Positions 19,467-30,576 of a DNA stretch of 64,000 bases are shown one piece after another. Below the pieces are notes generated by a model. It was not told where the DNA came from, made no database searches, and was given only the letters and a program-made list of their open reading frames with translations. Each line of letters begins with the position of its first letter. Within the stretch, counting starts at the first letter, position 1. This DNA comes from Adiantum capillus-veneris (lineage: Eukaryota; Streptophyta; Polypodiopsida; Polypodiales; Pteridaceae). The stretch covers positions 85,805,278 through 85,869,277 of the forward strand of contig CM043967.1 in assembly GCA_014529385.2 (NCBI GenBank). The letters run 5' to 3'. The position numbers and the translations under genes were made by a program.

Positions 19467-19658
19467 TGTTGGGGTATAAAACCCAATGTGGTCGCCCAGG
19501 TAAGTGGGCGGGCCGCCAGGTATGTACACATATTCTTTTGTAAAAACCTAATAAGAACTCACTATGCTCTACACATTACAGTATAGCGAGTTCACCATAT
19601 CGTCGTGCTCTTGTTCTCGCACTCTCTCTCGCGTCGCACTTTCGCTCGTACTCCTTCA
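19467..19658 (+). repeat. 3' LTR of the full-length Copia element
   Basis: This 192-bp LTR begins TGTTGGGGTATAAAAC and ends CCTTCA, followed by TATAT. Confidence 0.95.
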
Positions 19659-19923
<265 letters not shown>

Positions 19924-19927
<4 letters not shown>

Positions 19928-20680
19928 AAAAAAACTCCCTCCTAAAAGCTCGCTCCAAGAGGGAGCTATTTTTGAAATTTTCTTAATTGAGCAAAAATTT
20001 GGAAAAATCTCACTCCATTCCCATCCCCAGCTCTAGATGGCATCATTTATTATAAACCCCTGTTAAGAAGGCGAATCTGTCACCTGTGTGCACTACCCCT
20101 GCGTCGGTTTGGTCCCTCACGCAAACCTTCGGTGAGATGTGACATTACTAAATGGTATACTTATCACTCCATTTGCAAGTTTCCAATCGTCGTTGGTTTT
20201 TCGATATTGCATGCTCAACACCAACTAATATCGTGTTCCCATTTTCTAATACTTTGATAGACCATACCTTTCAATCGACCTTGGTGCCATCCTCAGTGTG
20301 TCCTAGGGTGCTTTACATTGTTGTCCTGTGGATAGGTTCCACCTTAATATTAAGGTGGATAGGTTCCACCTTAATATCACAATCAAACTGACCCGTGGAT
20401 AGGCTTGACCTCAATAGCACAATCAAACCGACTCGAGTTTCGACTTTCATGGTCACCTCTGTGTGTGTGTGTGTGTGTGTATGTAGCCGGGCTGTCGTGC
20501 ACATTGGCTAAAGGCAACCGTATGTACGAAATGAGGACATGTTGGGGGAGGGGCTATCGGAATCCCTTCCCCCTTTATATATAGTATAGATAGACGTACT
20601 ATCTTACTATATACTAAAAGACGTTGAGCGTCCTAATGTCTCTATAAGTTCCACACCTTCCACTCCAAAAAATAAGAATT
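19924..20680. repeat. Non-coding spacer with a ~40-bp tandem repeat and a 20-bp palindrome
   Basis: I see no gene. At 20329-20440 the phrase GTGGATAGG(T/C)T(C/G) recurs three times. Two of the units continue through (C/T)C(A/T)ATA(T/G)CACAATCAAAC(T/C)GAC. At 20339-20358 lies a perfect 20-bp palindrome CCACCTTAATATTAAGGTGG created where two units meet. A (GT)n run follows at 20461-20480. Confidence 0.75.
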
Positions 20681-20681
20681 G

Positions 20682-20880
20682 GCCAACGGGGTCGTAACCT
20701 AGGGGTTAAGGTTGATGTGTGGGTGCCTAAGGACCCATGTGCGATACCCGATGTCGTTCAAATTTGAGTTGTACCTCTACAAAAACAAGTGATAAAATCA
20801 CGAGGCCTACCTGTGAGGAGCTATATTCAAAGAGGTGCGACACATTATAAAGGTGGAACCCACATCAAACAAGAAAAAAT
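20682..20880 (+). mobile_element. tRNA-derived SINE candidate
   Basis: The sequence GTCGTAACCTAGGGGTTAAGG (about 20691-20711) resembles a pol III A box, since TAACCTAGGGG matches TRGYNNARNGG at nearly every position. Some 35 bases later TGTGCGATACCC matches the B box GGTTCGANNCC with two differences. The interval GTGGGTGCCTAAGGACCCA can form an anticodon-arm-like hairpin. A tRNA-unrelated body follows, ending near an A-rich stretch (ACAAGAAAAAAT, 20868-20880). Boundaries are estimates and I see no target duplication. A decayed tRNA gene is less likely because of the long attached body. Confidence 0.55.
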
Positions 20881-20926
20881 AGAGCAAAACATAGGCCAAG
20901 TTGGAGCTACAACTTGAGAGAGAAAG

Positions 20927-20930
<4 letters not shown>

Positions 20931-20998
<68 letters not shown>
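20931..20998. repeat. (GA)n microsatellite
   Basis: About 34 uninterrupted AG units. The flanking open frames only encode SLSLSL or RERERE repeats. Confidence 0.95.
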
Positions 20999-21001
<3 letters not shown>

Positions 21002-21510
21002 GACCATTAGCTTCTTTCGATAGCGATGATGTGCACATTTTACAATCAAAGTTCTCCAAGTCATGAACTTCACTCCGATAAGCAAACCAAGACATGTGCC
21101 TAGTAGGTTTACATATCGTTAAGAATCAAAACAAGATCCTTGACCTAAGAATTACACTTGAACTCTCTCTCTCACACATGGATGCACACAAACGACACAC
21201 ATGATGATTAATTGTTACGAGGCACCCATTGAAGATTTTTAATGTTGACATATGGCAATACTATTGAAAATACCATCAAATCAGACTGCACCACTCAAGA
21301 ACCAAATGACATGTGCCTTGTAAAGATCAATAACAAGAAATGCTTCAACTTCAAAAACATCACACAGTAGTAGGTGATACCCATGTGGAAAACAAAGAGT
21401 GGAGAACCTTTCCAAATTCTTCAATCAGTAGACCTCATTTGTTTTCAGTGGGGTAATGTCTCTCTACCTACTACGTGTGGCGCAGTCTAGGAAGACATAC
21501 CTTCGTAATA

Positions 21511-21857
<347 letters not shown>

Positions 21858-21859
<2 letters not shown>

Positions 21860-21997
21860 CTTAACATTTGACAATGTAGGCTACAACCACCTCACATGCT
21901 ATTTGTCTTATCTTATCTTATCTTATTATGATAAGAGAGAGGCAGAAAGAAAGACGGGCCTCAACCCTCAACCCTCCAACAGCCTACAATGCTATCC

Positions 21998-22056
<59 letters not shown>

Positions 22057-22364
22057 GAAGGTGTGACTTTTCATGATTTTTAGAGCACCTTTTAATAAAA
22101 CTAGCGTGTCCAATGTGAATATTATTCATGAGTCTTTTCTCATGATTACTAGATATCTGAATATATTTGCTTCTCTTTGTGATGAGTATCTTCAATCTTC
22201 GGCAACAAATAAAACAAGGTGAGAAAACACGAAGGCCTGCTAAGTTAAGGGGAGGATGAGATTAATGAAGAATAAGTTTCAATTGGTGACTAAAATCACA
22301 TGGAATTTTTGTTGTGCTTTAGTATAAAATTATGTTATCCATTATACATACATAATCGCAAATG
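21858..22364. repeat. AT-rich spacer with (TTATC)n and (GA)n
   Basis: TTATC is repeated about four times at 21907-21926, and (GA)n covers 21999-22052. I see nothing else. Confidence 0.75.
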
Positions 22365-22815
22365 GTTTACCAAAATACCCCTCTAATTTGTGAAAATTCT
22401 GATAATACTCCCAATATATTGTAATAAATTTTCAAAATACCCTTTAAATTTTTCAAAATTCTAAAATACCCTTGGTTGTGAGATTAACTAACTCCAAAAA
22501 TAGAAAAAATTGTAGCTTTTCATAAGAAGACTGATTGTCTATCAATACAAGATGCTAAAACTAGAATTTGAGTTGGTTATGTAGGATTTGGAGATGAATT
22601 GCTTCATTATTTTTAGACATGATTGCCTTTTTTGTAAGGTAATTTGTGACATGCTAAGCATTCAAAAACGGATCTCAATTGTTAAAAAGAAATAAAGATA
22701 AAAAAATCTTGAACAATCCAACCAAAATAGATACACGGGTATTTTGGGAATTTTTGAAACTTGATAGATATTTTGGAAATTTCCACAAATTATGAGGGTA
22801 TTTTGGTAATTTATC
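22365..22815. repeat. Foldback (inverted-repeat) sequence, MITE-like
   Basis: The left arm at 22365-22475 (GTTTACCAAAATACCCCTC, AATTTGTGAAAA, TTTCAAAATACCC) is matched in reverse complement by the right arm at 22733-22815 (GGGTATTTTGGTAATTT, TTTCCACAAATTATGAGGG). Within each arm the phrase AAAATACCC recurs two or three times. Identity is moderate, so the structure is old. No transposase is present. It could be a MITE or foldback element, or a locally repeated AT-rich motif. Confidence 0.6.
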
Positions 22816-23981
22816 AAAATAATAGAGTAAAAGGTGCACATTACACATTATGATTTGAAATAAAAATAAAATGAAAATAAAATAAAAAGACACATTAAAA
22901 AACTAAAAGAAAAGAATAATTTAATGTCTTTATAAAGAAATAGGTTCAATAAGCATAAAAAATAATCAAACACTATAATGAAATAAATTTTTGTGAAGTC
23001 CTTGAATGAAAAGAATTTTTATAAATCAAAATATTTAAAAAAATGAATTAATACTTTACATCATGGATCAAACTCCTATGGACTTTATTCCTTGTTTTCT
23101 AGAGCCTTTTCAAGCAAAACATGAATGAAGCTTCTACAAATAACATTTGAAAGGACATGAAGTCTTTTTCTTCAATACTTTCAAAGTTGCTTGAGGAACA
23201 CATGTCTCACAAATGGAATTGAACTACCTTCATCCATATAAATACTAAGGACTTTAGCATGTCAACAAGAAAGTATCTTTGGGAAATAGCATTTGAAAGA
23301 AAATGCTTTCTTTCTCCTCAATTTTTGAAGGGACACATGTCAAGCACACAAATTTGAACGACCTTCTCCCATATGGATACTAAGGCCTTTAACAAGCAAA
23401 AAATGGTGTTTTTAAAACAAGGTGAAAATTTATTATGGCCTACATAAGGCTATTGAGCAGAGTTTCATAATAAAGGCTTCTTTTTGAGAGAAAAGAATAT
23501 AAAGTGACACTAGTATTTGAAAACATGTGGTGTCACAATAAAAAACTACGTTTTTTCCCAAGAAGTGTGACAACAATCAGCTATTTAGTTTACAATATAT
23601 TACAAAAACATAGAAGATAATGTTTGACACAATACTCAATGTACCTCGTTAAAAAGAGGTACGCAAATGTCAACACCCTCTCATAAGTGTTTTAAAAAAA
23701 TTAATTTAGAATAAAATTTATTATCATGAACTTGCCATGTGGCATTAATTAACAAGCTTTTTCCAATGGTTTAGATTTGCACCCAAAAATCCACACTTTA
23801 CTATATGGACTACTTATACTGGAAGACGTGAAATAAAATCCAATAATCAAAAGATGCTTCGAATCCCCCGCTCGGCCCTCCCCGTGGCCATACGCTTGCA
23901 GCTCACCTTTCCTCCCCTCCTCGTAACAGAAGCCCCTTAGCCCCACCTCACGCACCCTCCCCTCAGCCCTACGTGCGTGCA

Positions 23982-24033
<52 letters not shown>

Positions 24034-24786
24034 CTCAAGGGCTGCAGGCATGTCCATGGCTCTAATGCAGTGCAGAAGCATGGAAAGAGGAGGCGGTCGA
24101 TGGCATGCAAAGAGACAGAGAGGCATTTTATTAAATATAAAAAAAACATCCCATTCTATCCTTGCCGCACTACTCTGTCCGCCTTTGCCTCGTTTCCAGC
24201 GTCGACTCGGTGCCTCCTTTGTTGATCACCTACCTACGCGCCGTCGGCACCCTTCACTCACTCCCTGCTTCACGCATCTGGTTTGATTCGAGTACTAATT
24301 TCTTTTGTAAAAATCGTTGGCACATACTTATGTAGTCCAAAAATAACTTCCCTTTTTCATTAGCAAATAGAGAAAGCAACACTAAGGCCTCGGCCCTCAC
24401 CCCTTTGGGGTAGGCCTAAAAAGAACTGCCTCTTTGTATCTCACTTCTCTCTCTCTCTCTCTCCCGTTGGGTGTCACACTCGTAGAAGTATAGATGTAGA
24501 TGCACACTAGCCTGGTAGTTTTAATTCCTAGTGTTAAATTCCTCGAGCCCACATTGATTAGTTGTACAGCTCACACTCAACATAATAGTGCATGGTGATC
24601 GTGTCGAGAATGTCTCTTCCAGAGGATCGGGGGGCGCAAGGTGGAGTGAGCAGAACAGCGGCAGACAACAAGAAGAAGAAAGGCTTGGATGAGATGAGAG
24701 ACAAGGAGAACGAGGACGCTGTCTCTCGCACCCCTCCACTCCCTGCCCACTCTCGCCACGCTTCTTCCAAGTACGATTTTGTCAAG

Positions 24787-24834
<48 letters not shown>

Positions 24835-25182
24835 ATTTAATTAACGTATCGTAGAGGCCAAAAGAGAACACGCCTATTAGACAAAACCATGCACATAAAT
24901 ATCAGTGTCATTCTGGTGTCTTAGTATTCACAAAAAAAAAAATGATGTTTATGAAGCATCATGCATACATTATTGGGTGCAATTATTTCATGCTAAGTGC
25001 AACAGTAGTCTAAAAACTTACAATTTCATGCCTAAGGCAGTTTAAATATCTCTTGACAAAGTAACCGAATCTATTTTGGCATAGTTAAATATCTCTTGAT
25101 AAAAACTCTAGAAGGTGTCGGTTATTGCACTTAGAGTTTAGAATGTGGCTTTTTTAAAGGTAAACTCGGGTGGGTATGTAAG
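22816..25182. other. AT-rich and simple-repeat DNA, no gene recognised
   Basis: 22816-23760 is very AT-rich. Related phrases about a remaining-track distance apart, such as (G/T)AC(A/T)CATGTC(T/A)CA and ATACTAAGG(A/C)CTTTA at 23200-23270 and 23330-23400, suggest a decayed tandem repeat. (GA)n runs lie at 23988-24030 and 24787-24831, and a (CT)n run near 24448. Open frames here on either strand are short or low-complexity. Confidence 0.5.
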
Positions 25183-25752
25183 GTGAAGAGAAAAGAAAAG
25201 CCTGGAAGAAATGGGAATCAAACCACTACTCCCCTCCCACAATCTGTCAAGTCATCTGCTAACAACAAGGGAGTACGGAATTCTCTATCCACAGATATTG
25301 ATGGTGCATTTTTGGAGACAGTAGCAAATCTACAACATCTTGCGGCATTGGATATGGCAACAATTGACAAGTACATTAAGGAAATTATTCTCAGGAACAA
25401 TTTTTAGCAAGTTTCTCTCTACGACATGCTTTGCGTGGGTTTCAAATTCCGGAGTGATACATTTGCCATTATTTAGTCTTCGTATGCAGGGGCATATCAG
25501 TTGCTACCTTCTCTGATTACAAGAGCCCTCGTCTTACCATGTCTATCTTTGGGAAGCAATTCTGGCATGATTATGGACAGTAAGTCTCGAATCAACCTTA
25601 TGCTAGAATTCACTATGCTAGCCTTGGGTCTCCAACCTACTAGAGTCACCCTTGCTGACCAGAGGACAATGGATCTTAAATTCAGAGTCAAGTCTCTTAC
25701 CTCAAAAGTTTTCACATACAAGTTTGAGAAGGAAGGTATAAGGCATTGCTAG
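25183..25752 (+). pseudogene. Retrotransposon aspartic-protease remnant
   Basis: Two plus-strand frames (25183-25407 and 25501-25752) appear to belong together. The second contains GMIMDSKSRINLMLEFTMLALGLQPTRV read across the region, where the family normally has a DSGSSINLMP-type active site followed by A..LGL.PT.V. The G of DSG is lost (DSKS). The first frame is a basic linker followed by EIILRNNF, as often found between gag and protease in Gypsy-like elements. No RT or LTR is attached. The call rests on one motif and could be wrong. Confidence 0.45.
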
Positions 25753-25921
25753 TAGAAAAGTCAACCTTGAACTAAGAGTTTTTATGGCTAAAAATTATAT
25801 AGATAAATGGAGAAAGAGATTTACGAGGATTGTAGATGACATTGACATTATGTCTTGTTTGGATTTTCTTTTGGATAATTTATATATAACCGTTAGTGAT
25901 TCTCTTTTCAAGCAAGGTTGC

Positions 25922-26028
25922 ATCAATACGTACGTATTGATCTGTATGGTATGGTTCATCCGTACTGTAAGGAACAGTACGTATGGATTCGTATGGTAAG
26001 GAACAGTACGTATGTATTCGTATGGTAC
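25922..26028. repeat. 20-bp perfect palindrome and 29-bp tandem repeat
   Basis: ATCAATACGTACGTATTGAT at 25922-25941 is a perfect palindrome. Two 29-bp units beginning GGAACAGTACGTATG follow at 25971 and 26000. All share the TACGTA core. Confidence 0.85.
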
Positions 26029-26477
26029 ACAGTTTTTTTTCCCCCCTTCCCTTTGGGTGGTTGGCTGGGTGGTTTCTTTGACTAAGAAACTCAGAAAAAT
26101 ACCTCATTCAAGTAAAGCACAGCCACAGAAAAGCCCACTCCCTATCACCTCTCCTTAGGAGATACCGAGATCGAGAAGACAAATCCAAAGACATGTTTAT
26201 ACTCTGATGAGTGTTCTCCACACATGGAAAAAATTCCTTATAGGTTATGATAGTTATGTAGTTGTCTATGGAGCAGGGTCATTGCAGACATTTTGTAATG
26301 GATATATGATTGATATGTATGTAAAAATGTAGAATTTATGCTAAAAAAAGAGTACGTTTTGTTATGTATTTTTAAATTTTATCAGTACAAAGATACGTGC
26401 CTTATATATTGAATGCAAGCTGTATGTTACGCTTGTTTTCAGGAAAAAAATTGGTTTTAGACCATGGAATGAGCCTC

Positions 26478-26828
26478 TCATGAAGCCCTCCATAGCATGT
26501 TTTGCAGTTAGGTGGAAAGGTAGCAGAGGATCATGATATAAAGCAACAGGGGGAGCAAATGGGGAAGACCAAACCAAGTTTTCTGGGTAGGGAGATGCAA
26601 AAAGGGAGTTGGGTGATGAAGTATGAGAATTTCAAGTCTAAAAAGAAGTGGACGTGTCCGTACAAAGTACAGAAAGCCTTTTCAAATGGGACCTATCAGC
26701 TGGTAAGAGCAAATGGCAAGCTTCTTAGGAACAGGGCGAACGGTGTGCGGCTCAAGTTGTATTTTGAGAGGGATCTAGTGTCCGAGGTGCATCAGATTGT
26801 AGTCAAAGGGGGTGGGCAACCCACGTAA
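26478..26828 (+). pseudogene. Gypsy integrase C-terminus, copy 1
   Basis: The frame at 26502-26828 ends with the typical integrase C-terminal pattern of Gypsy elements: KKWTCPYKVQKAFSNGTYQL and, further on, NGVRLKLYFERD. In the family the first phrase is normally KWxGPYxV, so GPY has become CPY here. It is followed by a stop at 26826-26828. Nothing upstream in this frame encodes the catalytic core, so only the 3' tail of pol is present. A near-identical copy lies at 29362-29697 and an inverted one at 35200-35535. Confidence 0.75.
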
Positions 26829-27459
26829 AGCATGTAGTGTGTGAAAGAAAAAACAGAGCTTTTGTACATAGCTTGTACATAGGGTTGCGGTTTTTGCAAG
26901 TGCTTTCAGTTGTCAGTTTGGTGTGCCTATTTTAAAGTTCTGTACGTATGCTTTTGGTTGAACATAAATGTTCAACGAGGGGGCTGGGCAATGATGGTGC
27001 AACCAAAGTTGGTCCAAGCTAGAAGGGGTCTATGCCAAGCAAAGGCTGCAGGCAGGTGCAGTGCAGAAGGCTAGGGCGTTACCAAGGTCCTGGGCAGCCA
27101 AAGGGTAGCGGGAATGTATGTCTAAAGCGGTTCTTTAGGCCAAAAAAGCTTCAAGAGGAGCTTAAATGGGATAGCAGGTGAAGGTGTCCGAAGTGCCGAG
27201 TTAGTGCTCTAGAAAGTAGTGTTCGATGTGCTCTAGAAGCCGGTCCAAACAGGTCGTCAAATGGAGCCCCGGTGCTCAAGATATTGCAGTTCAAAGATAG
27301 AAAGTGTAGCAGATTCCTGACGGGCAGGACAGTTGGGGACAGGTGGCCCAGGCAAATGTTAGTGGATACATGTGTGGAGCTCGAATTGTTAGGTGCAGAG
27401 GAATGAATGTTTGCGCTTTGCTCAAGATGAGTGGTCCGAATTGTGCTCAAGGTTCCTTT
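26829..27459. other. 3' flank of the integrase remnant, no gene
   Basis: A purine-rich tract ACGAGGGGGCTGGGCAA near 26976 followed by TGATGGTGC could be a polypurine tract and LTR start of the Gypsy fragment, but no matching second LTR is visible. A minus-strand open frame at 27151-27450 has no recognised domain. Confidence 0.4.
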
Positions 27460-28588
27460 TGTTCTTATGGAAGGTAGAGCCTTCCGTTCTTAGTGAGAGA
27501 ATGCTATCATCACAAACAAAGTGAATGGACACTGTGCGTGCAAGTGTATGAGACTGAGAGATAGAGAGAGGAGAGATACAACACCAGAGACGTTGTGAAA
27601 CCCTCCTCCGAAGGCCCCACTCGTCGGCAAGAGTGGTCTACTTATGATTGCACAATCTGGTACAAATGGAATGCATGGGATTGATGCAAGTCTAGGCTAT
27701 GCCGACGATGCCGACGGTGATGACAAAGTCGACCTACGGGCTGAAATCTGCAATCTTTCTACTGCTGTCCAAAAACGCTATGGGCTGAAATCTACGACTA
27801 GTCCAAAAACGCTGATTTTGGGACTGTGTTGTGTGGGTCTTTGACGCTGAAAATCTGCAGGTTTAGGGCTGAAAACTGAGGTTTCTTTAGGCTGAAAACT
27901 GATGGTCTTTCTGGGCTGAATCTGCTACTTCTTTATGGCTGATCTTGCTGCTTCTTTAGGGGGCTGAATCCTCATGAAAACGCCAGGCTGTATCTGTCAA
28001 AAACACTAGGCTGTTGGAAATAAAAAACGCTAGCTTGTCTGCTTCCGGCGATGGATGATGATGCTGATGCAAGCGCTAGTGGCTGGGAGATATGGCGATG
28101 ACTGCTGATGCAAAAACGCCAAGGGTGAGGCTTGCTTTCCAAAAATGTTGGAATGAGGGGGAATCTGCTGCTTGGAGGGAATCCACCAAGGCTTGGTCTT
28201 GCTGAAAATGTGCCTGTTGAGCTTGGCTCCTGTTGCCTCTTCTCCAAATAGTGCTAGTCTAGGTTTGCTTATATACAAACTTAGCAAAATTGCCCTACTA
28301 CTTTTGTTGGAAAGTCACTTAAATTAATAAGTGAAAAATTGCAAAAATAGGTAAAATAGGCTAAATGCACTGGAAAATTCCCCTAACTGATTCTGATGGA
28401 TTCTTATGGGAATGCTTATGATCATGCTGTGTGCAACCAGGATATGCATCTACACTAAGTGACTGGGCATGCACGGTCTACGAATAGACTCACAAAAGTG
28501 CCAGATCACTTCTAAATCTAGACCGACTGAACCCTGATCATGCTGTAGCTTGTCCACGGACACATAGGGTTGGATGTGTCACGTGACA
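27460..28588 (-). repeat. Gypsy-type LTR (family A), minus strand
   Basis: Read on the minus strand this begins TGTCACGTGACAC at 28588. It contains a TATA-like GTATATAAGCAAACC, then repeated AGCGTTTT motifs, and a 3' part resembling the solo LTR at 30577-32235 (ATTGCACAATCTGG opposite TCTTGCACAATGCTG in the plus reading, GA-rich tract). The first ~570 bp are duplicated in inverted form at 36309-36874. The left boundary at 27460 is my estimate and no target duplication is evident. Confidence 0.6.
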
Positions 28589-29880
28589 CGAATTATGGAG
28601 CATGCCTGTCTTCTCAGATTGCAAATCGGAATCCTAGATAGCAAGTTATGGCCATCAAAAGTTTTTCTGGGGGCTAGTTATGGGCCGGGTCGACCGCAGT
28701 GGGAATCATGCCATCTGGTGTCTTTTAAGCCTCCACGGGGTTCTACAGCACAGTATGCGTCATACAAAGTCAACAGAGACAGACATCTTGGCAAATGGAT
28801 ACACGAGCGCCGAATTATGGCCTAGCAAAGTTGGGTACACTTGGCAAAGAGGAGGTCACAGATGGGATTCTCCGTTTTCGGAGGCCTTGATTTACGGCCT
28901 TGGGGAGCTCGGGACACGGCCAAGTACTTGTGGTTTGAAGTTGGTATGGAAAAGCTTTGGCCGAGCCTTACAAGCTTGGGAATCCCACCCCGGTCCAGGA
29001 TGTTGCAGGCTGGTGAAGCAAGGAAAAAAAGATTGAATATGAAGGGTTTTTCTAAAGGGTTTTTTGGGCTTTGGAGATTACCCTAAGAGGTGGGCCTTCG
29101 ATGGCTGCCACGTGACCCGGCATTAGTCCCACGTGCGCTTGAGGGTGGCAGACATTTGGGGTAGAAGAGCAGGGGCATGGCCCATTATGTGAAATGTGAG
29201 TGGGAGGAGTGGGCTCCCGTTGCCTTGGCGATGGCGCCCTCGTGTGTGCCGGAACTCTGGCTCTGCGCGGCGGCGGAGATAGACCTGTTTGGGCGGCGAC
29301 TAGCGAGGGGTGGTGCCAGTGGCCTGCGCGCCCACCTGTGGGAGGTTGGTGGCGCACAGAATGCATGTTTTGCAGTTAGGTGGAAAGGTAGCAGAGGATC
29401 ATGATATAAAGAACAGGAGGAGCAAATGGGGAAGGCCAAACCAAGTTTTTTGGGTAGGAAGATGCAAAAAGGGAGTTGGGTGATGAAGTATGAGAATTTC
29501 AAGTCTAAAAAGAAGTGGACGGGTCCGTACAAAGTATAGAAAGCCTTTCCAAATGGGACCTATCAGCTGGTAAGAGCAAATGGCAAGCTTCTTAGGTACA
29601 GGGTGAACGGTATGCAGCTCAAGTTGTATTTTGAGAGGGATCTAGTGCTCGAGGTGCATCAGATTGTAGTCAAAGGGGGTGGGCAACCCACCTAAAGCAT
29701 GTAGTGTGTGTGAGAAAAAACATAGCTTTTGTACATAGCCTGTACATAGGGTTGCGGTTTTTGCAAGTGCTTTCAGTTTCAGACCATGGAATGAGCCATG
29801 GAATGCATAAAAGCAATATTCCATCTCCTTTAGCTAAATATGGTGTCATTTGTTCTCAATTATTTCGATTTTCTTGTCTT
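28023..29880 (+). repeat. Arm 1 of a 1.86-kb inverted duplication
   Basis: This 1,858-bp segment is the reverse complement of 35017-36874 at about 98-99% identity by eye. The two arms align without net length change: matching landmarks always sum to coordinate 64,897 (for example LTR start 28588 with 36309). It contains the start of LTR family A, about 770 bp of GC-rich non-coding sequence and a Gypsy integrase tail. Arm 2 is 5.1 kb away. Confidence 0.93.
29362..29697 (+). pseudogene. Gypsy integrase C-terminus, copy 2
   Basis: This matches 26478-26828 from GCATGTTTTGCAGTTAGG onward. The readable parts are GPYKV, AFPNGTYQLVRANGKLL and LKLYFERDLV. A frameshift near 29420 and a TAG after PYKV break it. 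It is joined on its left to unrelated GC-rich sequence and, further left, to an LTR in the opposite orientation, so it is not part of a normal element. Confidence 0.7.
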
Positions 29881-30576
29881 TGTTCTAGTAAATCTTCTTT
29901 TGTTGTCCAATCCTGCCATCGTATTTCTTTACTCTTTGAGAATACTCATTCAAAAGAATCATGAAAAACGTTCGTTCATTTTTGCATCGTAGTAAGTTTA
30001 TTTTAATGTTTCTTTTTTTGGAATGTTCAAGATAATCAGTAGTAAATTCAATAAAAGTGGGAGCTTAAAATTCCACTTATTGTTTAATGTAGTAACACAC
30101 TATATTGTGTTTTGATCTTTAGTGCTTTTAGTACTTTTGCTCTTACTTGACAAATGCTAGCTTTTATCATGGCTGAGTAATGCCCATTACCTTCGTAGGG
30201 TGATAGAAACTCAATTCGTTTGTTTTATAGAATACGTTCAAAGCATGACTGACCTCTAAACAAACCTACACCTACTCGTGGGCACTGACGATGTGAGTAG
30301 GGACGTCATAGTTGTTGTCTAGGCTATGCATGATAAAGGTGATGTTGAGGTCGCACATTGTCAAGTTTTGAACTTTACACTTCTCTGGTTATATTTAGCC
30401 TCTTCTAGGTAGGTTTGTAGTAGTATTCATTTCTAGTATTTAGCTTATATTAGGATTCAAGAATTTGTTTCTTTGGAAGTTGTTGTGTGGAGTCTGATGG
30501 CTAGGATTAATTCTTTGAGATGTCTCATCCTTGTTAGTCTAAAGAGTACTTGTTTCAAGTTTTAGCTAAGTAAGCT
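29881..30576. other. AT-rich sequence with no recognised feature
   Basis: About 700 bp outside the inverted arm and before the solo LTR. No long ORF or motif. Part of it may be the interrupted chromovirus LTR that resumes at 32236. Confidence 0.45.

Larger units (their letters stand above)
14118..19658 (+). mobile_element. Full-length Copia LTR retrotransposon, mutated
   Basis: This is a 5,541-bp element with 192-bp LTRs (14118-14309 and 19467-19658) that differ at 5 positions, about 2.6%. TATAT flanks both ends (14113-14117 and 19659-19663), although that target duplication lies in a TA microsatellite. The primer site TAGTATCAGAGC follows the 5' LTR, and the polypurine tract AAGTGGGAGGT precedes the 3' LTR. 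Gag, protease, integrase, RT and RNase H occur in Copia order, with at least two frameshifts and three in-frame stops. It has all the domains of an autonomous element but this copy is inactive. Its LTR start and polypurine tract match those of the neighbouring non-autonomous element. Confidence 0.95.

Noticed and set aside
20688-20765. Functional tRNA gene at the SINE
   Set aside because: The B box has two mismatches, no good acceptor stem closes the structure, and extra 3' sequence follows, so a SINE is more likely.
28680-29036. 118-codon frame present in both inverted arms (mirror at 35861-36217)
   Set aside because: It is duplicated because the arms are duplicated; no motif, and it lies in GC-rich sequence between an LTR start and an integrase tail. 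Overlapping frames of similar length exist on both strands.
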